Source: Deltaproteobacteria bacterium (GTDB lineage Bacteria > Myxococcota_A > UBA9042 > PHBI01). Taken from it: a stretch of 64,000 bases of DNA. The translations under genes and the position numbers were made by a program. The number at the start of each line of letters is the position of its first letter. Position 1 is the first letter of the stretch. Of the stretch, positions 53,094 through 62,098 are shown piece after piece. The stretch lies in NCBI GenBank assembly GCA_020632715.1, contig JACKFA010000001.1, forward strand, positions 496,001 through 560,000, given 5' to 3'. The notes under the pieces are model-generated. The model ran no database searches and was not told where the DNA came from. It saw only the letters and a program-made list of their open reading frames with translations.

Positions 53094-54671
53094 CTACAGC
53101 GCGACGCGCAGGTTGAGCCCCACCACGAGCAGCGGCGGCGGCACCGTGAACGCGGCGATCGGCTCGTCGAGGACCCCGGGGATCGCGGGCAGATCCGGCA
53201 CGTCGAGCCCGAAACGCAGCTCCCCGCCGCGCTTGCCGTAGTGCGCCTGCACGTACGCCTCCACGGTGAGCCGCGTGTGCACCCGCGCGCTCACGTCGAG
53301 GCGCGACACGAACGACGGGTCCGACAGGTTCGCGAGCGTCGACACCGCGATGGACCCGTCGTCCCACGAGAGCGGCGACGGCCACGCCCACACGAGCCCC
53401 GCGTAGTGCTGCCCGAGCTCGAGGCTCCGCGCGGCCCCGGTCAGCAGGAGGTACGGGTAGAGGTCCGTGTCCGAGTAGCCGAGCGGGTTGTAGTAGTACT
53501 CGACGCCGAGGGCCATGACGTCGTCGTCGTTCGGCTTGAACTCGTACTGGATCCCGGCCGACACGCGCGCCGCCCACTTCCCGTACGGCTCCGACGTCGG
53601 GAGCGTCAGCGTCCCGAGGTCGAAGTCCCCCGCGTAGCGCGGGGTGTCCGTCTCGTCCGCGACGCCGACCTCCACGGTCACGTCGAAGTCCCCCACCCCC
53701 GCCGACAGATCCGCCCCGAGGTGCGTCTTCCGCCCGCCCCCGAACGCCCCCGAGAGCGACACCTCGGCCGTCCCGAACACCATCTCGAGCCGGAGCGCGT
53801 AGCCCACGTCCGACAGCGTCTCCGCCCCGTCGAAGAGCAGGAGCCCGTACGCGTTCCAGCCGAGCGACTCGATGGGCACGTGCACCTTCACGAGCGGCAC
53901 GCCCGTGCGCTCGTCGAAGAGCGCGAGCGGGTCCCGCTGGACGCTGTTGATGAAGTCCGTCGGGTTGAAGAGCCGCGACGCCCCCCACTTGATGCGCTGC
54001 TGCCCGACCGTCAGGAACACGCGCCGCGCGATGTCGGTCTTCACCCAGAGCTGGTCGACCAGCACCTTCGCCGCCTCCACCTCCTGCCCGAGCAGATCGC
54101 GCTCCCCCGCCGCGACCGTCGGGTCGTAGCGGAGCCGCCCCGAGAAGAAGCCGCGCACCCGCGGGTCGGGGCGCGCGTCGAGGTAGAGGTCGAGCAGGTT
54201 CGGCATCGCGAGCGCCGCGTCCTCGAACGGCACGCCGTCGTTGAAGGTCGAGACGAAGCGCAGGTAGAGCATGCCGCCGATCGTCAGCGGGTCCTCCTGG
54301 AGCTCGTACCCGGGCGACGCCGCCCCGAAGCGCGCGTCGCTGGCACCACCCGGCCCTCCCGCCGGCTCGCCCGGGCCCGCGTCCTCGCCGCTCGACCCGC
54401 CGAAGATCGCGTCCTCGTCGCGCTGGTCGCCGGGCACGGCGCCTGGGACCGTGGGCAGCGCGCCCTCCCCCTCGGCCGCCGTCCCGTTCCCCTCGACCGG
54501 CGCCGGCTCCGTGGCGGGCTCCCCGAAGATCGCCCGCTCCCGCGCGGCCTCCGGGTCCTGTTCCGGCGCCGGCGCAGGCGCCGCCGCGCGCGCCGCGTGG
54601 CCGCCCCCCGCCGACACCGCGAGCAGCGCCACGAGCGCCACGCCCTCGAGCCACGACAGAGCGCGCGCCAT
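53094..54671 (-). CDS. Outer-membrane beta-barrel protein of an ABC/LolA-like export operon
   Basis: 525 residues from the ATG at 54671, two bases after the LolA-like gene. A signal peptide (cleavage near ARA-A, residue 30) is followed by a Pro/Glu/Ala-rich linker (about 30-110). The rest alternates amphipathic strands (FGGGRKTHLGADLSAG, VMALGVEYYYNPLG) and ends in LLVVGLNLRVAL, the hydrophobic terminal strand expected of a barrel. The length suggests about 16 or more strands. Segments such as LTVGQQRIKWGASRLFNPTDFINSVQRDPL recall the DUF1302/alginate-export-like barrels. Likely the outer-membrane end of the system encoded upstream. Confidence 0.82.
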   Translation of the reverse strand: MARALSWLEGVALVALLAVSAGGGHAARAAAPAPAPEQDPEAARERAIFGEPATEPAPVEGNGTAAEGEGALPTVPGAVPGDQRDEDAIFGGSSGEDAGPGEPAGGPGGASDARFGAASPGYELQEDPLTIGGMLYLRFVSTFNDGVPFEDAALAMPNLLDLYLDARPDPRVRGFFSGRLRYDPTVAAGERDLLGQEVEAAKVLVDQLWVKTDIARRVFLTVGQQRIKWGASRLFNPTDFINSVQRDPLALFDERTGVPLVKVHVPIESLGWNAYGLLLFDGAETLSDVGYALRLEMVFGTAEVSLSGAFGGGRKTHLGADLSAGVGDFDVTVEVGVADETDTPRYAGDFDLGTLTLPTSEPYGKWAARVSAGIQYEFKPNDDDVMALGVEYYYNPLGYSDTDLYPYLLLTGAARSLELGQHYAGLVWAWPSPLSWDDGSIAVSTLANLSDPSFVSRLDVSARVHTRLTVEAYVQAHYGKRGGELRFGLDVPDLPAIPGVLDEPIAAFTVPPPLLVVGLNLRVAL

Positions 54672-54673
54672 CG

Positions 54674-55507
54674 TCAGCGGCTCTTCGACTCGAGCCAGGC
54701 CTTCGTGAACATGTTCCGGTCGAGCGGCGAGAGGTCGATGGCGTCGACCTTCACGGCCGTGGAGTTCCCCTTCTCGACCTCGTCGTAGAAGCGCATCTCG
54801 ACCGGGTACCACACGTCCTTCCCGCCCGCCGGCGCCTTCGCCTGCGCCCACTTCGGGAAGTAGCTCGTGCGCATCAGCTTCCCCGAGAGCGCGTACTCCT
54901 GCCGCTTCAGCACGTTCCCGCTCTTCTGGTCCACCTCGAGCTCGATGACCGGCCACGCCACGTCCTTCCCGGGCTTCGCCACGAGCTTCAGCTTGTGCGT
55001 CGCGTACGCCCCGAGCTTCCCCTCGCCGACGTAGGTCGGCGCGTACTCCTCGGCGAGGCGCGACTCGTCGAAGTCCGACCGCCGGCTGTCCGTCCCGGCG
55101 ATCCGCTCGCGCTCCGTCCGCCGCTCCCACTTGCCGGTCGTCGGCGAGTAGAGCCAGAGGTTGTCGTCGATGCGCAGGTAGCCCTTCCCCGCCTCGCTCT
55201 TCGGCGCGAGGAACAGCACCATGAACTTGTCGTCCGCGTCGCGCCGGTAGATCACCGCCTCGTAGACGATGTCCTCCTTGCCCTTCTCGCTCGCCTGCAT
55301 GAAGGCGTGCGCCTTGTAGTCGCCGACCGCGCGCTGCCGCTCGTCGATCTCCGCGAGGAGCGCCTTCATCTGCGCGTCGTCGAGCGCCGCCGCCTCGGCC
55401 GACCCCGCCGTCGCGCCGAGCGCGAGCAGCGCCGCGAGCGTCGCCACCAGCGCGCGCCCCGCCCGGGCCAACGTCGTCGTCATCGCCGTCATCGTCGTCA
55501 TCGTCAT
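54674..55507 (-). CDS. LolA-like outer-membrane lipoprotein-sorting protein
   Basis: 277 residues. A signal peptide follows an odd N-terminus with four in-frame ATGs made by an ATGACG run; the first ATG has GGGAGGG upstream and is chosen. The mature protein has the LolA-like half-barrel pattern: DYKAHAFMQASEKGKED, DKFMVLFLAPKSEAGKGYLRIDDNLWLYSPTTGKWERRT and a late LSGKLMRTSYFPKWA. Such proteins are usual companions of FtsX- or MMPL-type permeases and are thought to carry a lipid or lipoprotein across the periplasm. Confidence 0.9.
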   Translation of the reverse strand: MTMTTMTAMTTTLARAGRALVATLAALLALGATAGSAEAAALDDAQMKALLAEIDERQRAVGDYKAHAFMQASEKGKEDIVYEAVIYRRDADDKFMVLFLAPKSEAGKGYLRIDDNLWLYSPTTGKWERRTERERIAGTDSRRSDFDESRLAEEYAPTYVGEGKLGAYATHKLKLVAKPGKDVAWPVIELEVDQKSGNVLKRQEYALSGKLMRTSYFPKWAQAKAPAGGKDVWYPVEMRFYDEVEKGNSTAVKVDAIDLSPLDRNMFTKAWLESKSR

Positions 55508-55523
55508 GGGGGCCCTCCCGGCC

Positions 55524-56831
55524 TCAACCGTTCGCCGACTGCATCGCCGCGACGGGCTGGATCCGCGTCGCCTTCATCGCCGGCAGGAGCGCCGCGATGG
55601 ACGTCACGACCGCGATCGTGAACACGGCCCGGACGAGCGCCGCCGCCTGCACCTTCAACACGAGCGTGTCGGAGAGCAGGAAGATCTTCACCGCCTCGTT
55701 CGGCGGCTCGACGTGCCCCGACAGCGCGCCGACCACGACGGCGCCGAGCACGGCGCCCACCGTCGCCCCGATGAGCGCGAGGATCGCGGCCTCGAAGACC
55801 ACCATCCAGAGCACCGAGCCGCGCCCCATGCCGATCGCCCGGAGCGTCCCGATCTCCTGCGTCCGCCGCCGGATCGACATCGACAGCGCGATGATGATGC
55901 CCGCGAGGATGATCCCCATGAGGATGAAGACGAGGAGCGCGCTCACCACGTCGAGCCCGTCCACGATGGGGAGCAGGTTCGCGACCTCGTCGCGCCAGGT
56001 CGTCACGTCGAGGCGCTGCCCCGTCCAGTCCTCGCGCTCGACGGTGCTCTTCTTCTGCCAGAAGGGCTTCGCCTCCGGCGTCATGAGCGCGTAGTCCTTC
56101 GCCTCGAGCGCCGCCCGCAGCTTCTCCGCCGCCGCCGGCGCGTCCTTCCGGTCCGGCAGGTAGATCATCAGCGTCCCGCCGGTGCCCTCCTTCAGCTGGT
56201 AGAGCTTCCGCACGGTGCCGGCGTCGACGAACGTCTCGAAGGCCGAGAGGATCCCCATGTCGTCGGCGATCGCGACCACGCGCACGTCGGCCGTGTTGTG
56301 CACGCCGCGCGCCGTGGTCCCGGTGAGCACGAGCGCGTCGCCCACCTTGACCTCGAGCTCTTCCGCCTGCCGCTTGAAGATGAGCGCCGTCCCGGGCTCC
56401 GCGAGGTCCGCGAGGTCCCCCTCGAGGATCGAGAGTACCTCGCGGAACTTCTTCTCCTCGTTCGCCTCGACCCCGATGAGCGCGTTCTGGAGCGACCCGG
56501 ACGCGCTGATGACGCGGTCGAAGTCCCCCGAGAGCCGCCGCACCATGTGCGTCGCCTCGGGGAGCGTCTCGCGCACGACGGCCTCGACGGCGGCGACGTC
56601 GGTCACGACCGGCCGCGCCGACGACGGCGAGGTCTTGTAGTAGCCGGACACGTTCACGTCGCCCGTCGAGAGCGTCGTCGCCGAGCGCAGGATCGTCTCC
56701 TGGACGCCCCCCGAGAGGCCCATCATGAAGACGAGCAGCATCGTCACGAACGCGATGGCGCCGCCGAGGAGGAGCGTCCGGAGCCGCGAGGACATCACGT
56801 TCCGGAAGGCGATGAGGAGGACCCGTCCCAT
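55524..56831 (-). CDS. FtsX-type ABC transporter permease 1 (LolC/E-like)
   Basis: 435 residues from the ATG at 56831 (AAGGAG upstream, inside the preceding gene's end). One N-terminal transmembrane helix, a periplasmic MacB-PCD-like domain (about residues 45-285) and three C-terminal helices. The FtsX signature ALSMSIRRRTQEIGTLRAIGMGRGSVLWMVVFEA is present. With the next permease and the ATPase it should form a heterodimeric type VII (LolCDE/MacB-like) transporter that extracts lipid-linked cargo from the inner membrane. Confidence 0.92.
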   Translation of the reverse strand: MGRVLLIAFRNVMSSRLRTLLLGGAIAFVTMLLVFMMGLSGGVQETILRSATTLSTGDVNVSGYYKTSPSSARPVVTDVAAVEAVVRETLPEATHMVRRLSGDFDRVISASGSLQNALIGVEANEEKKFREVLSILEGDLADLAEPGTALIFKRQAEELEVKVGDALVLTGTTARGVHNTADVRVVAIADDMGILSAFETFVDAGTVRKLYQLKEGTGGTLMIYLPDRKDAPAAAEKLRAALEAKDYALMTPEAKPFWQKKSTVEREDWTGQRLDVTTWRDEVANLLPIVDGLDVVSALLVFILMGIILAGIIIALSMSIRRRTQEIGTLRAIGMGRGSVLWMVVFEAAILALIGATVGAVLGAVVVGALSGHVEPPNEAVKIFLLSDTLVLKVQAAALVRAVFTIAVVTSIAALLPAMKATRIQPVAAMQSANG

Positions 56832-56839
56832 GACTTCGG

Positions 56840-58912
56840 CTACTCCTTCGCCTGCATCGCCGCGATGGGCGACACGCGCGCCGCGACGAGGGCCGGGTAG
56901 AGGGTCGCGAACAGCGTCGCGAGCACGATCGCGACGAACGCCCAGACGAGGTGGTGCATCTCGAGCGCGGGCCGGAGCGCGTCCCCGCCGAAGATGAAGC
57001 GCGTGAAGTCCGTCGTGGCCGGGATCCCGAAGGTCGCGAGGCTCTTCAGCAAGAGCGCGCCGAGCAGCGCGCCCACGACGCCCGCCACGACCGAGAGGAT
57101 CCCGGCCTCGAGCACGAACATCCGCACCACGAAGCCGCGCTGCGCGCCGATGGCGCGGAGCGTCCCGATCTCCTTCAGGCGGTCCATCGTCGCCATCACG
57201 AGCGAGTTGTTGATGATGATGAGCGCCACCAGGTACAGGATGATGAGCGCCCCCCAGAACGGGAAGTCGACCGCGAGCGTGAGCTGCCCGACGAGGCCGC
57301 TCGCGTCGCGCCACGACACCGCCTGGAGCCCGAGCCCGCCTTGGTCGGCGGCCGCCTGCACGCCCGCGATCGCGTCGTCGACGTCGGTCCCGTCGCGCAG
57401 CAGCACCGCCGCGTTCAGGACCGGCCCGTGGTCGATCTCGTCCTGCGTGAACCCGGCGCTCTCGGCGGCCACCGCCTCGGCGCGCCGGCCCTTCAGGTCC
57501 CCGGCGCCTGCGAGCGCGTCGAACTCCTGCGTCGCCTTCTCGTCGACGAGCTCGCCGCCGCCGAAGAGATCGGCCTCGACGTCGTCGCGCGCGACCTTCT
57601 CGATGCCGCTCCGCGCCTTCAGCGCCGCGACCTCCTCGGGCGACACGGCGTTCGTGAGCCCGTAGAGCTCGCGAAACGTCACGAGATCCATCAGGTGGTG
57701 GCCGCCCGCGAGCACCGACTTCTCGAGCCCCCTGAAGTGGTAGACGCCCCAGATCTTCACGTTCACGGCGCGCGTGTAGCCCGCGCGCGTCTGCGCGTAG
57801 AGCGTCAGCGTGTCGCCCGGACCGAACTCGTAGAGGCGGATCCGCGGCGCGATGAGCTCGTAGAAGAGGTCGCGCCGCGCCTCGAGGTTCGCGTCGTCGA
57901 CCGTCAGGAACGCGCGCACGAGCTCGCCGAGGTCGTCCTCAGTGCTCCCGAGCGCGCTCTGGAGCCCCTTCGTCACGACCGCCGCGTCCTCCGGGCCGAG
58001 CTCGTCGGTGACGATCGCGTACTGCCGCTGGAGCTGCTCCGCCTCCTGCTGCAGCTCGGGCTCGTCGGCGATGCGCCGCCCCTGCTTCCGCGCGTCCATG
58101 AGCGCGTCGAGGCGCCGCGCCGACTTGTGCTTGATGAACCGCTCGTAGTTGGTCTCGTTGATGAGGAAGCCGCGCTGCCCGGGCGGCACCATCTCGCCCT
58201 TGACGATCTCGAAGAGCGGGAAGTTCGCCCGGAACGCGGTCAGGTCGGTCCCGACGTACGCGAGGAAGTACATCCCGCCGCTCGTCCCGAGCGGCGCGAT
58301 CTTGTTGTCGAGGAACTCGAGCGCCGGCACGGGGTCCTTCGCGAGCTCCGCCCAGAACGCGTCGCTCTCGGCCCGCGCGAGGTTCTCGCGCTGCTGCTTC
58401 GACTCGTCCGAGTCGGCCGCGATGGCGTCGAGCTTGTCGAGCTCCTTGTCGAGCCCGCCGATGATGTAGCGCACGTGCTCGGTGAGCGCCGGGATGGCCG
58501 CCGTGTCGTGGCGCTCGTAGGCGCGCCGCAGCTCCTCGAGCTTCACGTCGAGGATGGCCCGCCCCGGCACGACCGACCGGTTCACCCCCATCGGCACGAC
58601 CGCCTTCACGTATGGGAGCGCCGTCAGCGCGTCGCGCACCTTCGCGAAGTCGTCGATGCGCCCGACGTCGGGCGTCCCCATCGCGATGGAGCCGTAGAGC
58701 TCGAGCTTGTCCTTCGCGTCCTTCGAGTAGACCTGCACCTCGCCGGCGAGGCTCTCGATGATGCTCGTGCGCATCCCCTTGTCGATCGCGTCCTTGAGGC
58801 CGGTCCCGGCCACCACGACGAAGGCGCCGAGCATGAGCAGGAGCCCGACGAACGCGTTCCGGACCCAGTGGAGGCCGAGGTTCCGGAGGGCGATGCGGAA
58901 GACCACCCTCAC
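56840..58912 (-). CDS. FtsX-type ABC transporter permease 2, enlarged periplasmic domain
   Basis: 690 residues from a GTG (58912) overlapping the ATPase stop (GTGA). One transmembrane helix near residues 15-37, then a periplasmic region of about 470 residues, much larger than in LolC or LolE. It contains a charged helical insertion (about 125-175 and 240-290, LDKELDKLDAIAADSDESKQQRENLARAE). Three helices follow, with the FtsX motif NSLVMATMDRLKEIGTLRAIGAQRGFVVRMFVLEA. The enlarged domain may contact the LolA-like protein or the barrel. Confidence 0.92.
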   Translation of the reverse strand: MRVVFRIALRNLGLHWVRNAFVGLLLMLGAFVVVAGTGLKDAIDKGMRTSIIESLAGEVQVYSKDAKDKLELYGSIAMGTPDVGRIDDFAKVRDALTALPYVKAVVPMGVNRSVVPGRAILDVKLEELRRAYERHDTAAIPALTEHVRYIIGGLDKELDKLDAIAADSDESKQQRENLARAESDAFWAELAKDPVPALEFLDNKIAPLGTSGGMYFLAYVGTDLTAFRANFPLFEIVKGEMVPPGQRGFLINETNYERFIKHKSARRLDALMDARKQGRRIADEPELQQEAEQLQRQYAIVTDELGPEDAAVVTKGLQSALGSTEDDLGELVRAFLTVDDANLEARRDLFYELIAPRIRLYEFGPGDTLTLYAQTRAGYTRAVNVKIWGVYHFRGLEKSVLAGGHHLMDLVTFRELYGLTNAVSPEEVAALKARSGIEKVARDDVEADLFGGGELVDEKATQEFDALAGAGDLKGRRAEAVAAESAGFTQDEIDHGPVLNAAVLLRDGTDVDDAIAGVQAAADQGGLGLQAVSWRDASGLVGQLTLAVDFPFWGALIILYLVALIIINNSLVMATMDRLKEIGTLRAIGAQRGFVVRMFVLEAGILSVVAGVVGALLGALLLKSLATFGIPATTDFTRFIFGGDALRPALEMHHLVWAFVAIVLATLFATLYPALVAARVSPIAAMQAKE

Positions 58913-59610
58913 GCGGCGACCCCGGCGCCGTCGTGGTCCTCGACGATGCGCCCGTCCGCGATGCGGACGATCCGGCGCGCGTGCCGCATGACCTCCGGAT
59001 CGTGCGTCGAGAACAGGAACGTCGTCTGGTCGGCCGCGTTGATCTCCTGCATGAGATCGAGGATCGAGCCGCCCGTCACGCTGTCGAGGTTCGCCGTCGG
59101 CTCGTCGGCGAGCACGATCTTCGGCCGTGTCACGAGCGCCCGCGCGATGGCGACGCGCTGCCGCTGCCCGCCCGAGAGCTCCCCCGGGCGCTGCTTCCGC
59201 TGCGCGCCGAGCCCGACGCGCTCGATGAGCTCCGCGACGCGTCGGTCGCGCTCGCCCTTCGCGAGGTCCTTCTTCAAGAGCAGCGGCAGCTCCACGTTCT
59301 GCGCGACGTCGAGCACCGGCACGAGGTTGAAGCTCTGGAAGATGAAGCCGATCGTGTGGAGCCGGAGCTTCGTGCGCTCCCGCTCCGAGAGCTTGCGCGT
59401 GTTGTGCCCGTCGACGCGCACCGCCCCCGCGGTCGCGGTGTCGACGCACCCGATGAGGTTCAGGAGCGTCGTCTTCCCACTGCCCGACGGGCCGGCGATG
59501 ACCGTGAACTCACCGCGCTCGATGCGGAGGTCGACCCCGCGGAGGGCCTGCACGCGGGTCTTTCCGAGAGGATAGGTCTTCTCGACCCCCTCGAGCGCGA
59601 CGATGGACAT
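58909..59610 (-). CDS. LolD/MacB-type ABC transporter ATPase
   Basis: 233 residues. Walker A GPSGSGKTT at 40-48, signature LSGGQ at 145-149, Walker B IVLADEP at 165-171 and the switch His in STHD. Powers the two FtsX permeases encoded downstream. It is the first gene of a five-gene minus-strand operon with 17 bases or less between genes. AAGGA precedes the ATG, and a GATAAC sequence about 25 bases upstream may be a -10 box without a good -35. Confidence 0.95.
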   Translation of the reverse strand: MSIVALEGVEKTYPLGKTRVQALRGVDLRIERGEFTVIAGPSGSGKTTLLNLIGCVDTATAGAVRVDGHNTRKLSERERTKLRLHTIGFIFQSFNLVPVLDVAQNVELPLLLKKDLAKGERDRRVAELIERVGLGAQRKQRPGELSGGQRQRVAIARALVTRPKIVLADEPTANLDSVTGGSILDLMQEINAADQTTFLFSTHDPEVMRHARRIVRIADGRIVEDHDGAGVAA

Positions 59611-59663
59611 GGCGGTGTTCCTTGTTATCGCGGCGCGCCGGCGGGCGCGACGGCGCTAGCGCG

Positions 59664-60341
59664 TCACTCGCGGGCGCGCATGACGAAGTAGAGGAGCGTC
59701 AGGACGGAGCTCACGGCCGCCGCGACGTAGGTCATGGCCGCGGCGCCGAGCACGCTCCGGACGCCCCGCGCCTCCTCGGCCGACACGAAGCCGAGCTCCG
59801 GCAGGAGCGCCTTCGCGCGCGCCGACGCGTCGAGCTCGACCGGCAGCGTCACGAGCGTGAACGCCACCATCGCGGCGAACGCGATGACGCCGAGCGTCAC
59901 GAGGCCCGTCGCGTGGAAGGCGAGCCCCATCATCGCGATGATGAGCCCGAGGTTCGAGCCGAACGACGCGGCCGGCGCGAGGTAGGAGCGCACCTGGAGC
60001 GGCCAGTAGCCGCGGGCGTGCTGGATGGCGTGGCCGACCTCGTGCGCGGCGACGCCGACCGCGGCGACCGAGGTGCCGCCGTAGACATCGGGGGAGAGGC
60101 GCAGGACCTTCTCGCGCGGGTCGTAGTGGTCGGAGAGGAAGCCGGCGACGCGCTCGACGCGCACGTCGCGGACGCCGGAGCGCGCGAGGATGGCGCGCGC
60201 CACCTCGGCGCCGGTGAGGCCGCCGCGGGTCCGCACCTTCTGGTAGCGGGCGAACGTCGTCTTCACGCGGACGGAGGCCCAGATGCTCAGCGCGCCCGTC
60301 ACGAGGAGGAGCACCATGTATCCAGGGTCGAGGTAGAACAT
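59664..60341 (-). CDS. YugP-type membrane zinc metallopeptidase
   Basis: 225 residues. HEVGH at 100-104 (VAAHEVGHAIQHA) with the preceding RLSPDVYGGTSVAAVGV and later PVELDASARAKALL match the neutral zinc metallopeptidase 2 (YugP) family. Four transmembrane helices (near 8-25, 120-140, 145-165, 200-220). Substrates of the family are unknown. A promoter, TTGCCA (60471-60466), 16 bases, TAGTCT (60449-60444), lies about 95 bases upstream on the minus strand. Confidence 0.92.
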   Translation of the reverse strand: MFYLDPGYMVLLLVTGALSIWASVRVKTTFARYQKVRTRGGLTGAEVARAILARSGVRDVRVERVAGFLSDHYDPREKVLRLSPDVYGGTSVAAVGVAAHEVGHAIQHARGYWPLQVRSYLAPAASFGSNLGLIIAMMGLAFHATGLVTLGVIAFAAMVAFTLVTLPVELDASARAKALLPELGFVSAEEARGVRSVLGAAAMTYVAAAVSSVLTLLYFVMRARE

Positions 60342-60443
60342 CGGGAGACGATCTCCTGGGGGGCAGAGGGTTGCCGCTCGGCGCGCGAGCGCCGGCGCCG
60401 GTGGCGGGGGCCACCGACGGGGTCGAGCCGCGAGCGTGGCAGG

Positions 60444-60471
60444 AGACTAAACACCCCGGAAACGGTGGCAA
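60444..60471 (-). promoter_or_regulatory. Sigma-70-like promoter for the YugP-type peptidase
   Basis: On the minus strand TTGCCA, 16 bases, TAGTCT, in a locally AT-richer patch. The long leader (about 95 bases) ends with AGGAG upstream of the ATG. Confidence 0.4.
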
Positions 60472-60576
60472 TCCCACGCGGTGGACGGCCCCCGGAGCCG
60501 ACGCGACGCCGGCGCCCGGCGCCCGCGCAGGAGACGCCTCGCTCCCCTCGGCCGGGCGCGTCGAAGACGCCCAGGG

Positions 60577-61485
60577 CTACGCGCCGAGGAGGTCCGGGAA
60601 GCTCGCGTCGAGGAACCGGTCGATGGCGCCGTTCACGCGCGTCGGGAACTCGACCGGCACGTAGTGGGAGCCGCCTGGAACGATCTCGAGCGTCGCCCGC
60701 GGCAGGGCCTTCACCATCTTCTCGCTGAGCCACGACGGCGTCATCGGGTCCTTGTCGCCCGCGATGACGAGCACGGGGCGGTCGAGCCCGGGGAGCACGT
60801 CGAACGCGTCGTGATCGCCGAGGGTCGCGAGGATCCGGTTGTAGACGTCGAAGTCGAGCTTCACGTAGCTCTTGACGATCTCGCCGGTGAGCGCCGCGTC
60901 GATCGACGGGGCCACGACGCCGAGCCGCTTCGCCGCGCCGATGAGGACGCCGCTGTCGACGGCGCGATCGAGGATCCCGCCGGCGCGCCGCACGACCTCC
61001 TTGAAGACGCCCATCGCCGGCATGATGAGCTTCTCGCCCGGCTTCCCGAAGAGCGTCGTCGAGAGCGAGCGCCCGAAGCTGCCGGCGATCTGCACGAGCC
61101 CGAGCATGCGGTCGGGGATCCGCCGGAACAGCTCGAAGTCGAGCTGCACCCCCATCGACCAGCCGAGGAACACGGCGCGGTCGATGCCGAGCGCGTCGAG
61201 GACGGCGATGGCGTCCTTCGCGTGCCGCGGGATGTCGAGCTTCACCGCCCCGGGCGCGCGCTGCGCTGGCGGCAGCGCCGACTCGTAGAGCCCGCGATAA
61301 TCCCACGTGGCGATCCGGAAGCGCTCCTTGAAGTGCCGGATCTGGTGCCGCCACGTGACGACGTTACCGCCGAGCCCGTTCGAGAGGAACAGGACGGGGG
61401 CGTCGTCATCGGCATGGGGCAGGTCGAAGACGGCGAGCTTCACGCCGTCGTCGACCACGATGTCGCGTCGCTCGAAGCCTTCCAC
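60577..61485 (-). CDS. Alpha/beta hydrolase
   Basis: 302 residues from a GTG at 61485. The alpha/beta hydrolase fold is clear: oxyanion segment LSNGLGGNVVTW, WDYRG, nucleophile elbow GWSMG (Ser110), Asp in AGDKDPMTP and His in GGSHYVPVEFP. No signal peptide. Could be an esterase, thioesterase or lipase-like enzyme; no substrate evidence. No partner genes; flanked by unrelated transcription units. Confidence 0.9.
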   Translation of the reverse strand: MEGFERRDIVVDDGVKLAVFDLPHADDDAPVLFLSNGLGGNVVTWRHQIRHFKERFRIATWDYRGLYESALPPAQRAPGAVKLDIPRHAKDAIAVLDALGIDRAVFLGWSMGVQLDFELFRRIPDRMLGLVQIAGSFGRSLSTTLFGKPGEKLIMPAMGVFKEVVRRAGGILDRAVDSGVLIGAAKRLGVVAPSIDAALTGEIVKSYVKLDFDVYNRILATLGDHDAFDVLPGLDRPVLVIAGDKDPMTPSWLSEKMVKALPRATLEIVPGGSHYVPVEFPTRVNGAIDRFLDASFPDLLGA

Positions 61486-61516
61486 GCTCGCCGCCTTCTC
61501 TCGCCGTCGCCGGCGC

Positions 61517-62098
61517 TCAGAGCCCCGTCGTGAGCGACGGGCAGCCGTTCTTGTCGCTCGAGAAGTAGAGCGCGAGGGACACCGCGACCTGCAGGTTCGC
61601 GAGCTCGCCCGGCACCGTGGCCGTCACGCGCACGTCGAGCGACGGGTTGTCGCCGAGGATCACGCGGTTCACCTGCGTGAGCCCGTCGGCGTCGATGGTG
61701 ACCTTCGGGTCGGTCATCGGGACCTTGTCGCCCTGGGCGACCGAGCCCGAGAAGTGGGCGAGCGGCGTGTAGGTGACGCCGCCCCGCGGCGCGACGTCGA
61801 CCTGGTACTCGAGGCCCGTCGCCCCCGCAGACGACGTCAGCGCCTCGATCGTGAGGAATGACTTCGCCACGTCGAGGGAGCCGCACGCGAGATCCGCGCG
61901 GGAGCTCGCGAACGCCGGCTCCTCCGTGAGCGACGCGAGCGACACGGTCGTGCCCTCGGCGACGTTCGCGTCCATCTGCTCGAACTGCACGGGGATGGTC
62001 TCGATGACCGTGAGCTCGACGACCGTCGAGCCGTCGTCGCCGCAGGCGGCGAGAAAAGGCGGGAGACACAGGAGGGACGCGACCAGGGCTCTTCTCAT
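61517..62098 (-). CDS. Small lipoprotein of unknown function
   Basis: 193 residues from the ATG at 62098, which overlaps the kelch gene stop (ATGA). Lipobox FLAAC (Cys near 19). The mature protein is beta-rich, with two Cys that could pair, and the pattern VSLASLTEEPAFASSRADL then repeated strands. No family recognised. Coupling to the kelch lipoprotein suggests they act together at the cell surface. Confidence 0.82.
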   Translation of the reverse strand: MRRALVASLLCLPPFLAACGDDGSTVVELTVIETIPVQFEQMDANVAEGTTVSLASLTEEPAFASSRADLACGSLDVAKSFLTIEALTSSAGATGLEYQVDVAPRGGVTYTPLAHFSGSVAQGDKVPMTDPKVTIDADGLTQVNRVILGDNPSLDVRVTATVPGELANLQVAVSLALYFSSDKNGCPSLTTGL

